Part shown: one piece after another, positions 47,270 to 59,264 of the stretch | Layout of the letters: every line of letters begins with the position of its first letter | Position numbering within the stretch: the stretch's first letter is position 1 | Assembly (NCBI GenBank): GCA_000328965.1 | Contig: KB205945.1 | Location: 2,108,001 to 2,172,000, forward strand | From: Ascocoryne sarcoides NRRL 50072 | Taxonomy: Eukaryota; Ascomycota; Leotiomycetes; Helotiales; Gelatinodiscaceae | Length of the DNA stretch: 64,000 nt | Direction: 5' to 3' | The notes under the pieces: generated by a model | What the model saw: only the letters and a program-made list of their open reading frames with translations | Told to the model about the DNA's origin: nothing | Database searches by the model: none | Program-made: the position numbers and the translations under genes

Positions 47270-50116
47270 CTGAAGGCTCATGGGTTTGAACTCCTGTATT
47301 CAAATATCTGGTGTATGTTGAGAGAGGTTGACTGGAAACTGATGAATTTGAGTTCATGAATTCACGACCCAAAAACCCGAGCCTCCTAATTTCCTTCACC
47401 ATTTCTCTTGATGCATTCTTTACAATTTCAGAATTGAAAGTTGCTACGGTTTGGGGTGTTCACCGTGGATAGGTCTTGCTCTTGAGAGGCACTTCATTCT
47501 CTGCAGTTGGACAGTATATAGAATCTGTTTCAATCTTTATTACTCCTTGAAACCCACCCTTTGCGAGTATAACGTTTGAGACCTAGTGACCAGTGTGCTT
47601 GTTCATGAGGTTAATATTTCGCTTAAAATAGGCCATGTCAGAGATGATGGTGATACTTCGCGGAGGGTTTGCTACGATCATTGAAATCCAAACAAGTTCC
47701 AAGAATGGCTTCATGCAGATAGCATTTGAGGACAACTTTATTGTATGCCGCGCACCATCTAGTAGAGATGACGTGGCCAGAATCCTTCTGATGGGCGGGC
47801 AGCTCCGAGACCGGTGAAGGGCTGAGCGGCTCTTAGTCGGATAATTGCCAGCCTTCTATATCGAGCGGACTTAGATAGTCCTAATCACACTACTATTTTC
47901 GTTGACATAGTTAAAAGCGTATTTAAGCCTTGTTTTTACCATGGCTTTTTGAATCCTAAGAATGATTGGAATAGACTATGATAAATCCTAGATGGGCCCG
48001 AGAGAGTCAGCTTGCTCTCGGCATACAGAATGTATAACGCGATACGCCACTTCGGAGCTTGAGTGCTATCAGTATCAGCTCATAAAGATCTTCTCACTGA
48101 TGCCACAGAGAAATCGTGGGACTTTGAAGGCTTCCTCAAATCCTTGCGCATAGATTAATTGAGATTCCTAGGTAGGGATTTCGTCACCCAGTCATGGCAA
48201 TCCAAGGATCCACGTTGGCGAAGGCTGCGAGATTGGAGCACGGCGGAGATACCCCAGTAGATCGTGAGTGGGATTGGGGCTTCAAAGGGCTGCCAGGGTC
48301 CGGGTATGCCTAGCGGCACTATGTAGGATTGGGGTGTTCACTGCAGCTTGTTAGAGATCTCAGCGATTAAGAGGAAAAAGAAGAAGCAGAGTAGGATAAG
48401 CTGTTGGTCTGGATATCTCCAAAGCGGGTAGAAAGTGGTATGTTGTCACCTCAGCGTGACTACTGCATCACTTTATTATTACGAGGGTAGCAGATCAGAA
48501 TCACGCATTTGTGTTGAATATAGACTAAGATAGTAATTACGCAAAATGCATCTACCTTTTCTTGAAGTAAAAGACTTAGCCAATTAATATAGGCTTTCCT
48601 ATTCCATCGTGCCTAGACCTTCTAAAACATTTTTTAGTCCTTAGAGGCGCTGCTAGATCGGCGGCGAGCTACTTTATGCCAGAGAAAAATTGTCCAATTT
48701 TTAGGATAACCTGCTACCAATAGTAAAATTTGTAGATTGACCTTGACTTATTGGGTAAACAACTACATAGCTTTTAACGATCAAAATTTCATACACGGTT
48801 CTACTACACGTGATTATTCACCTCAACTTAAATTTTATTTTGAGTTAAACTCTATTTACAATAGTATAGTGTTGGGGATGGGTTATGTCAGAAATCGGCC
48901 AGTTTTTCCGCCGTCGGATAGCCTGATGTTTGCCTATCCTTGGCACGGTCGTTGATGTACTCGTTGATAAAAACGGGAGAAGCAGTGGCGATGCCGTCAT
49001 TTATGATTGCCAGATGCTTACCGGGGCTAAAGTCCGTAGGCACAATCCCACGGCATTGCGATAGGGTGGCGAATGTGATAAGTCTAAGGGTGGGGGAAGA
49101 GGCGGGATGCAGAGCTAATGAAGGGGAGACTGAAATGCTAGAAGATAAGAAATGAGGTTTAGCAAATAATATCTCCGTATTCGTCTACAATTACCACATC
49201 TGGCTTATTATAAGCTATAAGTCTTAAAATCGGGATAGATCCCTTGTATAGATGAAATAGAATAATAGATTAAAAAACGACAAGAGAAAATATTTTAACC
49301 AAGAACTTCAAGAGAAGAAAAGGAAAGAAAATGTTTCAATATATACAATAAACAGAAGGGGTAAGAAGAGAACTGTTTGTGCGCGCAATAACAGTAAAAG
49401 CACTTGCTTTGTAAATTTGACGATTTGCTCTAAGAGCTAACAGAGGTCTGGAACTAGGAGATATTAACCGGAGATTAGAATGCGGAGCGGACCGACCTTC
49501 CCGCCTTCCCCGTGCCGCTCCCCACTGATATAGGCACTTGCGTTCTTTTATAGCAGAAAAGCAACAGATTATTTCTTATTTTTTTATCGGCTAAACCATT
49601 ATTATATATGTCCTTCTCGTCTAGTAGGTATTGAACCCTGAATTTATGGTAATGACCTCGAGAATACAGAGTCTATACGTGGGAGAAATAGGTGATAGAA
49701 CTTGGCACTCATGTAGCTGAACCAAGTTTTAAACCCTCTGTCAAGTTCTATAGCCAAATGATTGGCTGGCAATACATTAATAAATTGCAATGAGCTAGAA
49801 TACCGCTAATCATTAATCTGGCTCGTTTTACGCCGCAAAAGTACATAATGCACCTTCTAGATGTGGTGGTTTATGGAATGCCAATTTCTCCCACTTTTTG
49901 CTCCTATGAATAGCTGAGGGTCATCTCCGTAGCGATGTGCTGCGATATTGAATTTATCCGCTAGCAGAGCCAGTTATTGACCCCGGGATTGTCAGCTGTT
50001 GAGATCCGTCTCTGTATATCATAAGAGTGAGCAACTGCAGTAGGTTTGAAGTTTCTTTTTCCCCCGGCCCCCTCAGTATATCTCCTATAAAACCTGCCAT
50101 TTAGAAGGATTTAGAA
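47270..50116. other. Long intergenic stretch
   Basis: 2.85 kb between DAHP synthase and the C2HC/Zn2Cys6 regulator. Small open frames at 47635 and 48737-49155 show no family features. A GC-richer stretch at 48180-48310 might be a gene remnant but I cannot name it. Otherwise nothing recognised. Confidence 0.4.
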
Positions 50117-52149
50117 ATGTTGGAAGCGTGTACGAGTGAATCCCTGTTTGACGCATCGCTGAATGTGACATCATATCAGTGCGACCTCTGCCAAAAGAAC
50201 TATAGCAGAAGTATGTGTGAACCGTCATCGTTCGTTATTTTCCCCTTTCGCAATCCTCCAAATAACACTTCCGTATCTCCTCCCCCTTATTTACTACTGA
50301 TTTATGGAGTTCATCCACTAGCACATTGCTAACTACAAATTGTAGGAGACCTACGCGATCGCCATCGACGACGATGCGCAAAATCAATCAACAAATCTCA
50401 GAGCAAGCGAAAAGCATGTTCCTCATGTGCCCAAAAGAAGCTACGCTGTTGCTTTAGCCGACCAGCATGTGCTCGCTGTATGGCTACTCAGCGAGAGTGT
50501 CACTATTCAGAAACCAATTCCACAAACTCCTCAGATGCCTCGCCTACAATCGCTAGTACGAGCATGTCTATAGAGGGAGGGGTAAAGAATTACAACCTCT
50601 CCCGGAAGCAGTCACTGGAACCAACACCCTTTGCCAGACAGAGTCAAAACGAGCAGCAACAGTGGGCCTTTAGCCTGCCAACTTCTCCTGATGACATTTC
50701 CTTTCAACAAGCCTACTATGACACGTCTCTTGCCGTTCCTACCCTCGCAAGTCCCTCTGAATTTGCGACAGAGTTGCCAGAGCAATCAAAGCAATTGGAG
50801 CAGCTGTACTGGCCGCCTGATTTGATGGAAGCAACGCCAACCTTGTCTTTCGGATCTTCATTGAAATCCGGCTTCGAATGCAGCAATACTGGAAGTGTGG
50901 CGATGCCTGCTTTTGGGCTTTACCAGAGTGGGAGTTTCACCAGCCCAAGTCAATTTGAAACCCGAAAGGATGTGCTTGATCGGTTTGGTATAGTAGATCT
51001 GGACAGCGGTCTCAAATCTTGTTTCGAGAGTTCTCCTATAAAGAGTCCTATAGAGGGCATTCCCACAGATTTACCATCTGACGAAGCTCTTCGGCAGCAG
51101 CTGCTGCAGCTACCGGAGTTGGCCCAAGTCAGACTCGAAAACCCAGAAGATATTGCCCGTGTACTTTATGGATTTGTTTGCCAATATCTTCAAAAGGATT
51201 TCTTGTCGCCATTTATTCATCCCCATTGGTTCAAGATGTTTGCCGAAGATGCAGCTGAACCATTAGGAATTGCTATTACGTGCATCTCTGCCTACGTAAA
51301 CTCGGTGCCCTCCAGTTATAAGTTTGTCGATCAGACCATCAATGTTCAGCGAGACCGTCTCATCCGTGATTTTCGCACAGCCTTACAAACTCGAGAAGCG
51401 AGTCTAGCTACTTTACACGCCTTTTGCATCTATCAGATCATCGGCCTCTATGGAGAAGTACCGCCTTTAAAACCTGCAGTGCAAGGCGGTCGAAATCAGC
51501 CATCTCAGAATAAACGCCGGGAAGAATCCCATCTGGCTGCGGAATTGCACATGTCATATCTTATCAAGGTAAGATTCTTCCCTAGGCTTCTTCTACCTGT
51601 GCATCCTTTTTATTACTCTTCCTTTCTCTATTTCTCTGCCAATTTCCCTCTCTTATATATCAACTCTCTTCACAAAATTATAAAATAACCCCAAAATTCA
51701 CTCAGATGACCCAAGACCTCTGTAAAATCCACAAATCCCTCCTGATCGAAACCGAGACTTCCAGCAAGTCCGAAGAATGGTCCCAATGGATATTCATCGA
51801 ATCCCTCCGACGAAATATATTCCTCGTACACATCATCAACGTCTTAGCTTCGAAAACTTACCAACTCAACGAAGGCTTCTTCGAGCCCCTCGACAATGAA
51901 CTTATTCTGCACATGCCGCTCCCAGCACCCGAGGCTGCGTGGTGTGCTGCCACTGAGCAGGAATGGCGTACTGCGTTGATGGGCTCGCAGTCTTCCCGTT
52001 TCTCAAAATTGGGTTTGCCGGATGATGTGGAGAAGCAAACGCCGCATACTCTATATCGATGGCTTTCTTCAGGGAGAAAATTAGAGCTTGATAGGTTGGT
52101 GTCGACTCCTCTTTTGACTAAAGCTGTTTTTGCTTGTGCAAGAATATAG
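50117..52149 (+). CDS. C2HC + Zn2Cys6 dual-finger transcription factor
   Basis: Putative DNA-binding activator or repressor. Exons 50117..50210, 50346..51568 and 51706..52149 give 586 aa. The first finger spans intron 1: YQCDLCQKNYSR joined to RDLRDRHRRRC, a C2HC version of a C2H2 finger. It is followed directly by a complete Zn2Cys6 cluster, ACSSCAQKKLRC through CARCMATQREC, preceded by basic SQSKRK. Residues beyond about 230 look like the fungal-specific TF helical domain (FLSPFIHPHWFKMFAED). Tandem C2H2-Zn2Cys6 regulators are a known fungal class. Proximity to the shikimate genes makes it a candidate pathway regulator. Confidence 0.85.
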
Positions 52150-52724
52150 AATATAGAATATTGATGAGCGTTTGTTTTCTTGAGGATAGATTCACAGGAT
52201 AATAACAAAGCCAGAAGAAAGATTGAGGGGTGATGAAATGTATTCCTTTAAAGATATTAGAACAGAAAAAGATAAAAAGAAAAGGATAAAGCCCAGTACA
52301 CCTAATGTGTATCAGTAAAGGGGCAATATTAGCCTGAGGTCTGAATGTTTGCGATAAGGTCATCACATCATGCAAGCTACTAAATTAGTATGTAGTTATG
52401 AGTTCCTTTTGTCGGTTCAACGGTCACCTGACCATGCCCTACAACCCTCGTTATTTCTATATCCTCATTATATTTAGGTGCATCCATTCAACGCTTGTGT
52501 ATAAGCCTTTTTTTGAGGATCCCTCCTCGGACATTCCGAATGCATACTATTTGTATAGTGTTACCAGCCTAATTATATGCTAGCTCAATGATTCCAGCCA
52601 GAGAATGCTTATATAGTTTTGTCGTCGGACAGTAAGGAACACTTACATTCTTGCCTAAGGCAACCTATTCTTGTATATATATATATATAGCCATTTAGAG
52701 CCTTCTTTTTGGCTCTTCGCTCAA

Positions 52725-52800
52725 ATTCAGATACACTTTCTGTTCCAACTTGAATGACTATAACTCTTGTCACAGGTGATAGGATTCGACACATCCTCTA
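52725..52800 (+). repeat. Degenerate dispersed repeat, copy B (partial)
   Basis: The block AATGACTATAACTCTTGTCA to GATTCGACACATCCTC matches the right end of copy A (23555-23600), including GATAGGATTCGACA versus GATAAGGATTCGACA. The left boundary is not clear. Confidence 0.55.
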
Positions 52801-52964
52801 TTTAAAAAGAAAGATGTTGGTTCAACAGCACATGAATTTTAGTGACAACCCCTACTTTCTTTCTCGATCCCATATACCAGCAGCATCTATTAGTTGCTGT
52901 CTACCATACACAAAATAATCATCTTTTCAAGTAACTTGCAAACATCTTATCTAAAAAGTGTTCC

Positions 52965-53240
52965 CAGCTTATATGCATACTGTTTGCATAATTCTATCTA
53001 TGGGATGCATATATTCTTCAGACTGATGGTTACTTATTGTACATACGTACACTAGGATGCCTGAATTGGTCTTCCCGGGTTTGCATATAGCTAGAAAAAG
53101 CCTTTCTTATGTTAGTGCTTCACATACTTTGTAATTGTTCTACTACTCTGTGTACTTTTCTAATTTAATTTCCACGACCATAACTCCTATAACCATGATA
53201 AAGATCTGATATATATACTGCTTTTATTTAACAAACTCTC
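52965..53240 (+). repeat. Degenerate dispersed repeat, copy C
   Basis: Collinear with copy A over about 270 bp in the same orientation. Shared blocks are AGCTTATAT at the left, ATTCTATCTATGGGATGCAT, CTTATGTTAGTGCTTCACAT, TAATTGTTCTAC and ATAACTCCTATAACCATGAT. Differences are mostly transitions. Confidence 0.6.
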
Positions 53241-53773
53241 AATAACTCTTTCAATATCCTATCTAAGACCCCCCTTTATTACCTGCGCTTTAGTCGATGG
53301 GGGCGGGTAATTCCGGACCTTTTATAACTCTGTTTTTAGCATATTTACTGTTTATAATTGTTGAAGAATAGGGCTGTCGCTGCTTGAAGGGCAAGGAACA
53401 GCACAATGGGAACCAAAGTTGACAAATTGAAGCGACGTAAATTTTAGTAAAATTTCTAGACGCTCAGACTGATAAGAAGTGGCTATTCTTTTGAACTTTG
53501 CAAGTCAAAATGAGGATACGAGTGGTTCATGTGACCTAGTAATCGTTTAACAACTTATTCATTATTGGAGCCATATTTCTAGCACTATCTACCTGCCAAG
53601 CCAAAGAGATCCATGAAAGGCACAGCGTCTCCCTTGCGATACTTAATTTAAAATAAATACTGGGGGGTAAGTAATGCTGATGTCAGATCACGTGCAATTA
53701 AATCTTAGGTAAACCTTAATTTACGCTTCTTCCCTCGAGCAACTCCACTCAAAACAACATTTACAAACTCCAC

Positions 53774-55477
53774 ATGACTATGTCTCCGCCGCCTTCCCAG
53801 ACCACTGTTAGTGTGCGATTGTCAGCTCGCTCACGTAAAAAGTCCAAAACTGGCTGCAAGACGTGTAAGACACGCAAAGTGAAGGTATGGCCCTGACCGC
53901 TTGTAATTAGCACTTGCTGACAGCTTCGAGTGTGATGAGAAGCATCCCCTATGCGACAATTGCAAGATGTACTACAACAACAGAGTTCAAATCTGCGAAT
54001 ATGATTACACCTGTACCCCGGGTCATCGTAACTCTAAGAGAAGCTCGTTTGCTGTATCCTCTGCCTCGAAAAACAGCGCACCTTCTCACGTGACTGCGCC
54101 TCCTTTGCCACAACTTAAGCAAGAGCTTCCTAAAACCGTTGGTTTACTCACTCTGGACCCCTTTGAAACCTCGCCTCAAAAAACCAGTCTTCCCTATAGC
54201 CAGCAGCTGTCATCTAATTGTAAGTACAAATTATCCTTTACCAGGCGTTGGATTTACCTTCTTTTCATGTATAGTGTACTAATTTATGTTATATATAAAG
54301 ACCTATATAGCGTCATCGAGATGTGCACTCCTTTTGGTGAATGTAGAAGAGCCAGTCCTTTCTGGCATGCATGGTGGCAGCTCGTCCATTCTGATAGAGT
54401 ATTATACTACGTGATGCTTTCAAAGAGCGCATTGCAGCTGGAACATGCACAAAGTAAACGCAACGCTTATAATTCCGAGGAATATACGAGAGAGTCTATA
54501 AGGACTCTTAGAGCTAGAATAGAAGATCCTATCGCTGGATCTTCGGATCAGTCTATTAGTGCTGTGGCTGTACTGGCCGGTTTGGAGGTCAGCTAATGAG
54601 CATTTTTACTGTTTTGGGATAATACTGACTTGAGGATATGTAGTCTGCCAGGAAGAATTTCAGAATGATGACGATTCATATTGATGGGTTGAAACGCATG
54701 GTGGCTCTCCGGGGAGGCCTAAGCAAGGTCAAGGCCTCGAATCCCGTTGCTGCCACTGTAGCCCACTGGTAAGTTTCATAACTTCAACTTCAGTAGGAAA
54801 TGTATCTTAAAGACCACTGTAGGTTTCCGATGGTTCTATTGCAAGAGTCGATTTTCCCTCCAGATGAAGACGAAACTACAAACCAGCCCCGACGACTTAT
54901 TTCGGATGTTGATTCCGTACAACCACCAACTCAATTAGACCCCAGAACCTTCGCTCTGCACCCAAGCATAATAAATCTCATGGAAGAGAGCCGAATAGCT
55001 ACTCAGAAATGGACAGGCGATTTACAATCCTATATAAACTCCCTGTGGCAACGGCTGCTTCACGTCGACCTTTCTGCGAAAGACCACTGCTCTTCTCTCT
55101 CGGATGCATGCCGCTACGGAATCTGTATATTTTTTCTTTTTTTATTCAGTGGCCGATATCCAGACACTACATTACTCATCAACGCTTGGCTTCACAAGCT
55201 GAAATCAGCTTTGGTTGGCTTACTTCCTGCATCAGGAATGGATAGTAAACTCGTTGTTTGGATGTTAGCGCTTGGTGGGGTCGCTGCTATAAACAACCCG
55301 GAGCGGGATTGGTTTATTGGATATCTTCTAACAACTATAACTGATCTCCAGCTGGAATCATGGGAGGATATGCAGCACGCAATGGCGCAAATTTTATGGA
55401 TGCAAAAGATTGATGAAACTCAATTTCGAAGATTGTGGGAGGAAGTTCAAAGTCTAAAGGAATGCTTGCATGATTAG
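53774..55477 (+). CDS. Zn2Cys6 fungal transcription factor
   Basis: Putative cluster regulator. Exons 53774..53884, 53931..54219, 54301..54587, 54644..54768 and 54823..55477 give 488 aa. The Zn2Cys6 cluster is split by intron 1: GCKTCKTRKVK joins CDEKHPLCDNC, with a final Cys in VQICEYDYT, the form typical of fungal-TF-domain-2 proteins. MTIHIDGLKRMVALRGGL and a helical C-terminus follow. Intron 2 is 81 nt, a multiple of three with no stop, so its retention would add 27 hydrophobic residues. It is in tandem with the dual-finger regulator. Confidence 0.85.
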
Positions 55478-55860
55478 GACCCTCCTATCTTATGCTATAT
55501 CATCTCTCGGGACTTCTTCTGCTAATGGAAATGCACTGAGAAAACTCGAATGTGGCGGGTAGCTTGTCTGGCTAGGTGCATTGTAGATGACGCTATCTTC
55601 TCCTATCTTGGATACTAGAGGCTTATGATCAACATCGCTCATGGTTCATGTGCTAGCGGGTTAGACTAGGAGCCCTATCAAGATGTTCGAAAACATAAAA
55701 TACACGCCACTGAAGTCTGATAGGCACCAGTCCCGGCCTCCTAGACTCTCTCGCAGATCATCATTGGTTCAGTCTTTACCTATATCCAAAAGCGACTGTC
55801 TGACGCTAATTTTCCGCGAGTTGCGTGCCATCCTTCCTTCTATAGGAAGTCTCTTTGAGA
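55478..55860. other. Intergenic
   Basis: 383 bp after the Zn2Cys6 gene. An open frame at 55683-55949 is probably chance overlap with the pseudogene in another frame. Confidence 0.4.
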
Positions 55861-56193
55861 GTCCCCTTTGTATACATGAGGAGTGCTGGCTAAACAACCA
55901 TCATCGTCACCAACGACTTCTCGGTGCGAGTGGCGAAGGGCTTAATTGAAGCCTTGAAATTCACCTAAGACGAACGTATTGATGTCTATATCTAGGTCGA
56001 CGCTCGATGTACTATTCAGAGCTATAATGCCCGGAAGCCCGTGGAAATGGCGCACACGAAGAATATATATGTAGGATAAACCTGGACAATGCCGTGGCTT
56101 GAGGCCGTAGGATACTCTAATGATGAGATAACCTTAGTGCTTCATCGAATTCGGGGATACATATCCAATATTAGGCCTTTTATGTGCACCTAA
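55861..56193 (+). pseudogene. Coding remnant with four RIP-type stops
   Basis: One frame runs about 110 codons with protein-like composition (TNDFSVRVAKGLIEALKFT; NARKPVEMAHTKNIYVG; TWTMPWLEAVGYSNDEI). It is interrupted by TAA at 55891, 55966 and 56071 and TAG at 55993. Each could arise from a Gln codon (CAA or CAG) by one C-to-T change, as RIP makes. I do not recognise the family. The true ends are unclear. Confidence 0.5.
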
Positions 56194-57929
56194 GAATGAT
56201 CAAGCTTTCAGAGACTCATCCTGAAACAACAAGAATTAGGATAGTGGGGGATATAGACCGACAGTATTTATTTTGGGCTAAAGTTTCATGAGCAGTAAGA
56301 TATATCATTCCTTCAACTCCAGCATCACCTATGTCATAATTCTACCTTATATTGAAATAAATTCAAGAGGTATATGTCTCTTTCAATTTTCAAGAACACG
56401 CTTTATCCTCTACGAAGTAATATCATCTTTAGATGACCTTTACCTTTACTCAAAATCCTTTGGCATGTGGGACTTGAATGGTTGATACGAATTGTAATCA
56501 CTATATGCAGAACTTTCCCTACCGCAGCGGTTGTGATTCGGAAATTATATTACTACCCTCTCTCGTGCGCCTATCCTTGGGTCTTAAAGCACAACTCAAA
56601 TATCACCACTTGCCTTTCTACATCATACATCAAGATACCAGGTCGCCCACAACAAATCTGACCCGGGATGGCAGAACAGAGCGGCGGCTACGGGAAATAG
56701 ATAACTACTCCTAAGATTCTAGGGGAGTAAACAAAGGGAAAGCAGTGCAGTAGCACCCCAGAGATTAAGTCAGAACAGAAAGCAGGGAGCTTTCAAAATT
56801 GACCACGAATTATAATGAAGTTTGTGGGAAGTCTCACAAGCTTTCTACTTCTATCGATAAGAGCTTTGTGAGCAAGGGTGAAGCCAGTAGCAAATGCGCG
56901 GCGAGACGACTGTATAGTGTAGGGAAGAGGTGGACATCAACCCAGTTGGCCCCGGAGGCAACTCGGTCGAGGGCGGCCTTTACTATACGTGATACGAGCA
57001 ATTATCTCACAGTGTTTCGAGATACGAGAGATAGGAGTCAAGCAGATGCCAACAAACTACGCACTAGGAATGCAGATGTGCGTTCGGTCGAGAAGCGGGT
57101 TGGCGAGAAGTCGACGATGAGAGAAGGGTTGCCGCAAAAAAGTGGAGTAAAATTATAGGGGAGAACAACAGAATCTTCAAACAATCTCTCCTATTCGATA
57201 AAGCAAAAGTATAAAGCAAAGGCAACAATCTAAAGAGATAGAAACAATGAATATATAGAGATTGAGAGATCAGTGTTGCCCGACGAGATAGCATACGATG
57301 CTAGCAGTGACTAGGACGGCCTTTTTCATCTGACATGTGCACCAATGGGAGTACTCCAAGCCATCGAGGTTTGTTGAAAACACGCTCGTGGTGGGGCAGA
57401 GTTGAGGAATTCAGCTCTGCATCTCTCTGAGTTCATGTAATCAGGATTTATTGAATTAGGGGGTGGAGATTTACCGCTACGCCAAAGTGTCTATAACTAA
57501 CACAGATGTCTTTTGAGGCGTTAATTGAGATCATGACACTTTATTTTCTAGAAGCACGAGCGTCTGGCTTGTGTGCTCGCTTAACTTTAAAATTCACCTT
57601 TGTCTCAGCACTCTTGACAACTTGATTTTCATACTAGACAGGAAGCCTAAAAAGAGGCACTCTAGAAAGAGCAGTCCTAAGTGCCCAATTTAGGAGTTAA
57701 AGAAGGGTGATAAGAAATTAGAAATTAGAATTTTATCTACTGTTACGTCACCGAATTTGTCGATATGAGTTATATCCCTTTTATATTTGATTTGTGCTAT
57801 AAACACAATATTTGCATTCCACATGTGGTGCACCGGCACAAAAGACCTTGAGATACAATAAAACAAAATGCTTTGTTAAACAAGTATGGTTCATAGATAG
57901 TTTGATTCAGAAATAATGTAGTTACCTGG
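56194..57929. other. Gene-poor AT-rich stretch
   Basis: 1.7 kb. The open frame at 56799-57158 has no recognisable family and was not called. Nothing else seen. Confidence 0.4.
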
Positions 57930-58141
57930 TACGCTGCTCAACTTTGGACCCACGGGTACCCTTGAGGACGTGCATATCTATCAATTCTCGCTTAAATTTT
58001 ATAAGACGGAATATACACAGTAGTGCGATTGAGGTTATTTGCGAATTTCGCGAAAATTAATATTTTTAACCTTAGGGCGACTCTAGCACCGGGGTAGCAC
58101 GGGCCCATGGGTACCCGCGGGTCCAAAAATTGAGCAACGTA
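57930..58141. mobile_element. MITE-like element (212 bp) with inverted ends
   Basis: The left end reads TACGCTGCTCAACTTTGGAC and then CCACGGGTACCC; the right end, reversed, reads TACGTTGCTCAATTTTTGGA and then CCCGCGGGTACCC. Differences are mainly transitions plus one inserted base. Flanks TTACCTGG and TTACCTAT agree at six of eight positions, compatible with an 8-bp duplication of the hAT type. No coding capacity. Confidence 0.7.
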
Positions 58142-59264
58142 TTACCTATCATTAGAGAGGTAGGAGTAGGAGTGAATAAGGATCTGGACTGAAATAGCTA
58201 GATCCGGTGTGGGGTTCGGGATTTGCTTGTGAACTAGCTTGTGCTTTCATCCCCCCCCCTCTTTTTATCTCGAATGACCTGTGCAGCTATTAATACTTGT
58301 CAGTAGTTTTTGTCCCATATATTAGTGGTTTTTATCTACCCTTAGCATGGTGCGTCTGGGAATAGTTTATAGAGCGTTATAAACAAACAAAATCCCAAAC
58401 TTGTGGTTCAACATATGTCATTTTGGTTTAAGCAGCAAAAGCTCTGCTCAAGTCAATTTGGAATCACCTAATCACATGGACACTTTGAACCTTGTCTTCA
58501 TGCACCACCTTCTCTTATAAATCAATAAAAGTGCCAACGGGCCTACTCTGGCGCCGGAGAGAAGACCATGAATGGAGTGGTATCGATGAAATAGAGAGCC
58601 TGTGACAAAGCTAGAAGGGTAGCAGCGGCGGCCCCTTCTGGTGACTTTCGATGCGTGCTTAGGCGTTAGCAGCGCTCATCATGGGAGCATGTACTTGTAC
58701 ATTCAACATCATCGTCGTTGCTAGGTTCTCTGTTTTTTTTTACACTTAAGGTGTAACTCGCTAAGCGCACCAATAATTCCTTTCTTCGAATTATATCTTC
58801 GCTAATTGTTCAAAGTGAATCATAGAGGGGAGGATATTCTCTTTGGCTCTTTAGGCTTCCTAAAAGTTGTGTGCATTATCCGTGGATCAGCTTATGTATT
58901 CCCACAACGGAAAAGCCACCTTAATATTAAATATTAGGGCACTCAACACCATTCAAGTTTTTCATCTTCTGGTTTATTTTCCCTGTAGGAACTGCAAAAC
59001 TCTACGACACCAGAGCTAATAAATTGGCAGCGCAGAGACCAAAGCCCAAGGCCAAGCTCAGCACATAATCTCAAGTAGAGGAAACGACCTCTTTCCTTAT
59101 AACCTAGCATTGTAGCCATATTCTATAACAAGTTCTGACCTCCCGTTTCGCTGACTCTGATCTAGTCCACGTCTACCCAAATGACACCCGATCTAAAAGC
59201 CCCTTCGACATGTCGCGCATTGCCGCTATCACTGAAATTCATGACGTCCTTCAATATTCTTACC
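58142..59264. other. Intergenic
   Basis: 1.12 kb with a C9 run near 58250 and a T9 run near 58733. No gene recognised. Confidence 0.45.

Larger units (their letters stand above)
52150..53773. other. Intergenic with two degenerate repeat copies
   Basis: 1.62 kb between the two zinc-finger regulators. It contains copies B and C of the degenerate repeat and a short TA run at about 52675-52689. No gene. Confidence 0.5.

Noticed and set aside
56799..57158. 119-codon open frame
   Set aside because: Low-complexity polar sequence without motifs in a decayed, AT-rich region.
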